This document shows positions 61,553 to 64,000 of a DNA stretch of 64,000 bases, piece by piece (the first letter of the stretch is position 1; every line of letters starts with the position of its first letter). Origin of the DNA: CALOCY01 sp942491975 (lineage in GTDB: Bacteria; Bacteroidota; Bacteroidia; Bacteroidales; Prolixibacteraceae); the NCBI GenBank assembly GCA_942491975.1, contig CALOCY010000004.1:2976001-3040000 (forward strand), written 5' to 3'. The notes under the pieces were generated by a model. It was given only the letters and a program-made list of their open reading frames with translations, did not search any database and was not told the DNA's origin. The position numbers were made by a program, and so were the translations under genes.

Positions 61553-63130
61553 ATGAAAAAGACATTTACCATAAATATTAGCGGGGCAATCTTCCACATT
61601 GATGAAGATGCTTATGACAAACTACGTGAATACCTTGCGGCCATTAACAACCACTTTGGCGGGACTGAAGAAGGGGCTGAAATTGCAGGTGACATAGAAG
61701 CCCGCGTAGCTGAGCTATTCCGCGAAAAGATGAAAGACGGCGATGAAGTCGTCAGCCTGGAATGGGTTGAAGAAGTTATCGGGACAATGGGTACCCCCCA
61801 GGATTTTATGGAAGAGGAAGAAGAGGTTTCGGATGCTCATCGTTCACGTACCAGATCAAGAAAACTGTACCGCGATCCCGACTCGAGGGTGCTGGGAGGT
61901 GTTTGTTCCGGGATGGGAGCATACTTTAAAATAGATCCGGTGGTTTTACGCATACTATTTGTAGGTCTGTTCCTGATATCCGCATCCACTTTCTTTTTAG
62001 TATATGTGCTGTTGTGGATTGTTGTACCCAAGGCAGGCACAATCTCTCAACGTCTCGAAATGCGGGGCGAAGACATCAATATCTCGAATATTGAACGGAC
62101 CATACGCGATGAATATGATGCGGTTAAAAATAAATTCAAGGACTTCAAAAACTCGTCCGGGTATGCAAAAGGGAAAGACCGGATGCACAAAGCCGGTGAT
62201 GCGGCCCAGTCGGGATTGCATCTGTTGCTCAAACTATTTGTAGTTATTGTGGGTGCTGTACTCATTATTATCGGGGTAACATCACTTGTCGGGATGGCGA
62301 TAGGGATGATTACAACCAAAACAGCACTTGTAATGCCATCGTGGTTTGGTGCCGATAATGTCTTTCCTACGTTCGTCAACTACTTCATTAGTGGAGGCGA
62401 TATGGTTTGGATCTTCCTTACTTCATCATTGGTAGCCGGTATCCCATTGCTTATGCTGATTTTCATTGGATCGAAGCTCATGTTTAAATACAAAACCAAC
62501 AATGCACTGATTGGCCTTTCGGCTTTGGGCGTGTGGATTATCAGCTTAATTACTCTGGTATCATTGAGCCTGGGACAAGTTAAAAACTTTAAAGACGAAG
62601 CATCTCAGTCGACCTCAAAAGTGCTTGAAGTATCTTCTGATACACTCTACCTGAAAATGGCCGATGAGCAATACGACAATTACCGGGATGTGGAGATTGA
62701 ATTTGATGACTTCAGATTGGTTGCTGACGGGGACAACAGGGTATTGATTGGTGAACCCAGGCTGGATATTGAAAGCAGCAGTGCTGAAAATTTTGCTTTG
62801 CAATTAAAATACAAAGCCCGTGGAAGAGATAACGGGGAGGCACGTGAAAGCCTTGATCAAATTAAGTATAATTATCAGGTACAGGGAAACACCATCTTTT
62901 TTGATCATGACTTCTCAATAACAGAAAAAGGAAAATGGAGGGATCAAAGCCTGAAACTTATACTTAAAGTCCCTGAAGGGAAAGTGATCTACCTTGACGA
63001 TGAGATGAATGATATTATTTACAACATTGACAATGTATCGAACATGTGGGATGGGGATATGGTAGGAAAATACTGGATGATGATGCCGGAAGGGCTTACC
63101 CATTACGAAGATGGAAAGCTAAAGAAATAA
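61553..63130 (+). CDS. PspC domain membrane protein
   Basis: The 525-residue protein has an N-terminal soluble part (residues 1-95), a PspC domain (LYRDPDSRVLGGVCSGMGAYFKIDPVVLRILFVGLF, beginning near residue 104) and about five membrane helices. The C-terminal part (about 350-525) is likely outside the cytoplasm. PspC proteins are linked to phage-shock envelope stress. It is 26 bases after padR. Confidence 0.9.
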   Translation: MKKTFTINISGAIFHIDEDAYDKLREYLAAINNHFGGTEEGAEIAGDIEARVAELFREKMKDGDEVVSLEWVEEVIGTMGTPQDFMEEEEEVSDAHRSRTRSRKLYRDPDSRVLGGVCSGMGAYFKIDPVVLRILFVGLFLISASTFFLVYVLLWIVVPKAGTISQRLEMRGEDINISNIERTIRDEYDAVKNKFKDFKNSSGYAKGKDRMHKAGDAAQSGLHLLLKLFVVIVGAVLIIIGVTSLVGMAIGMITTKTALVMPSWFGADNVFPTFVNYFISGGDMVWIFLTSSLVAGIPLLMLIFIGSKLMFKYKTNNALIGLSALGVWIISLITLVSLSLGQVKNFKDEASQSTSKVLEVSSDTLYLKMADEQYDNYRDVEIEFDDFRLVADGDNRVLIGEPRLDIESSSAENFALQLKYKARGRDNGEARESLDQIKYNYQVQGNTIFFDHDFSITEKGKWRDQSLKLILKVPEGKVIYLDDEMNDIIYNIDNVSNMWDGDMVGKYWMMMPEGLTHYEDGKLKK

Positions 63131-63253
63131 ACGTGCAATTGATCTAAGGACATTGATTTTAGATTAAAACAATAAAAGACAACGCTTCATAAATCGGTAT
63201 TCAATATTCAAAAAAGAAGAAATAATAATCAGGTAAACAAACGGGAAAAAGTT

Positions 63254-63763
63254 ATGGCTAAAATCGCATTTATCATAGGGATGCTTGTTGCGATGCTGTT
63301 TGGCAATGCTAACGGGCAAAGCAAATCGGACAAACTGTACGACAACTTCTCAGGAAAAGAAGGATTCTCCACACTGGGATTATCTAAAAGCATGATTGAT
63401 GTTATTGACATGACCATTGACAATGACGATGGTGAAGAAAAAAAGGTGACAGGAGACCTCAACAGGATCAGGGTACTCTATTACAACGACGGGAAAGGAG
63501 ACCTGTCGGCAGAAGAGTTTGGGGAAAGGGTACTAAAGTTTTTTGATAAAAACGCATACCACAGGATTGAAGATGATGACGACGATGATGATAACACTGA
63601 AGTTGAAATGCGTTACCTGGGCACAAAAAAGAAGGTCAAAGAATTCCATATGGTTATGTGGGGAGACGGAGGGTTGAATGCGGTGGTATCATTCTATGGC
63701 GACATGGATGTGGAACAGGTTGATGAACTCAAAGAATTAGGTATAGGTGTTGCAGAAAAATAA
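63254..63763 (+). CDS. Secreted DUF4252-like protein
   Basis: The 169-residue protein has a signal peptide (to NGQ, residue 22), then SDKLYDNFSGKEGFSTLGLSKSM, as in DUF4252 proteins. A run of Asp (EDDDDDDD, about residues 109-116) is striking. The function is not known. It is probably in the same operon as the PspC genes on either side, with 5 bases to the next ORF. Confidence 0.75.
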   Translation: MAKIAFIIGMLVAMLFGNANGQSKSDKLYDNFSGKEGFSTLGLSKSMIDVIDMTIDNDDGEEKKVTGDLNRIRVLYYNDGKGDLSAEEFGERVLKFFDKNAYHRIEDDDDDDDNTEVEMRYLGTKKKVKEFHMVMWGDGGLNAVVSFYGDMDVEQVDELKELGIGVAEK

Positions 63764-63768
63764 AAAAG

Positions 63769-63969
63769 ATGAAGAAACTTACAAAATCAAACGACCGGGT
63801 CATTGCCGGGGTGTGTGCAGGTATCTCAGAATACATCAACCCCGAACTGGATCCGGTAATCATACGGGTTTTTACGCTGGTCTTCGGGATACTCAACCCG
63901 ATAGTATGGGCCTTCTACCTCATCTTTGCCATTGCGCTCCCGGGACCTCAATGTGCCAGTCAAAACTAA
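63769..63969 (+). CDS. Small PspC domain protein
   Basis: The 66-residue protein is a bare PspC domain (KSNDRVIAGVCAGISEYINPELDPVIIRVF) with one or two membrane helices. It resembles the PspC part of the larger protein at 61553. The overlapping frame at 63747 is a shadow. Confidence 0.88.
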   Translation: MKKLTKSNDRVIAGVCAGISEYINPELDPVIIRVFTLVFGILNPIVWAFYLIFAIALPGPQCASQN

Positions 63970-63979
63970 ACAAGAAGGG

Positions 63980-63996
63980 GCTGTTTTAAAAACAGC
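63980..63996 (+). terminator. Hairpin at the window end, possible terminator
   Basis: GCTGTTTT-A-AAAACAGC forms a stem just after the last gene. A T-run, if any, would lie beyond the window. Confidence 0.4.
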
Positions 63997-64000
63997 ACTC

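Noticed and set aside
63747..63989. 80-residue plus-strand ORF overlapping the last PspC gene
   Set aside because: The other frame gives a clear PspC domain; this one is a shadow.
1..64000. CRISPR arrays, tRNA, rRNA, prophage or intact insertion sequences
   Set aside because: No regularly spaced repeats, tRNA-like cloverleaf or transposase/integrase ORF was found by reading.

Overview
The window looks like a chromosomal segment from a member of the Bacteroidota, most likely a Bacteroidales/Marinilabiliales-type bacterium. The reasons are: most starts lack a Shine-Dalgarno sequence; several upstream regions carry the TAnnTTTG -7 box, some with TTG or TTTG about 20 bases further up; and the gene content is typical (V-type ATPase with a DUF2764 subunit, SdhC-A-B of the b558 type, TPP-riboswitch TonB receptor with PnuT and thiamine pyrophosphokinase, DUF3857/transglutaminase pair, TonB-fused sigma-factor partner). 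No rRNA, tRNA, CRISPR array, prophage or intact insertion sequence was seen.

Region 1 (1-5449) is the right part of a class I lanthipeptide cluster: a LanC-like cyclase cut by the window edge, a 68-residue double-glycine precursor with five core cysteines, and a LanB dehydratase split into a glutamylation-type protein and a separate SpaB_C-type elimination protein. A GxxExxY gene and three copies of an approximately 75-bp imperfect hairpin repeat are interspersed. Transporter and leader peptidase genes are not in view. Region 2 (5450-11373) has two repeat families, a GIN-domain (DUF2807) protein, a Spy/CpxP-like chaperone, the rplM-rpsI-rpsB-tsf operon and a conserved hypothetical gene. Region 3 (11593-21855) has two secreted transglutaminase-fold proteins (the second apparently without its catalytic residues), the succinate dehydrogenase/fumarate reductase operon interrupted by a four-helix-bundle gene with imperfect inverted repeats, a secreted Ntn hydrolase and a trypsin-like protease with TPR repeats.

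Region 4 (21856-29989) is a seven-gene V-type ATPase operon (E, DUF2764, A, B, D, I, K). Its K subunit carries the full set of residues that bind sodium in Enterococcus hirae NtpK, and a long leader with extensive self-complementarity precedes it. Region 5 (30346-38945) has guanine deaminase, a U32 protein, DusB, a receiver protein with a C-terminal membrane anchor, and the thiamine operon (TPP riboswitch, TonB receptor, PnuT, SPOR lipoprotein, thiamine pyrophosphokinase). Region 6 (39320-52161) has a 3-methyladenine glycosylase, a POT-like transporter, an S41 protease, a 2-hydroxyacid dehydrogenase, an AT-rich AraC regulator plus M16C protease, and a sigma-factor/TonB-fusion pair facing a von Willebrand A protein. 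Region 7 (52325-64000) is rich in exported hydrolases (GH20, C69, M28, a second S41), then a SemiSWEET, a single receiver, dCMP deaminase, and a PadR/PspC locus led by a small secreted protein with repeated IExWM motifs.
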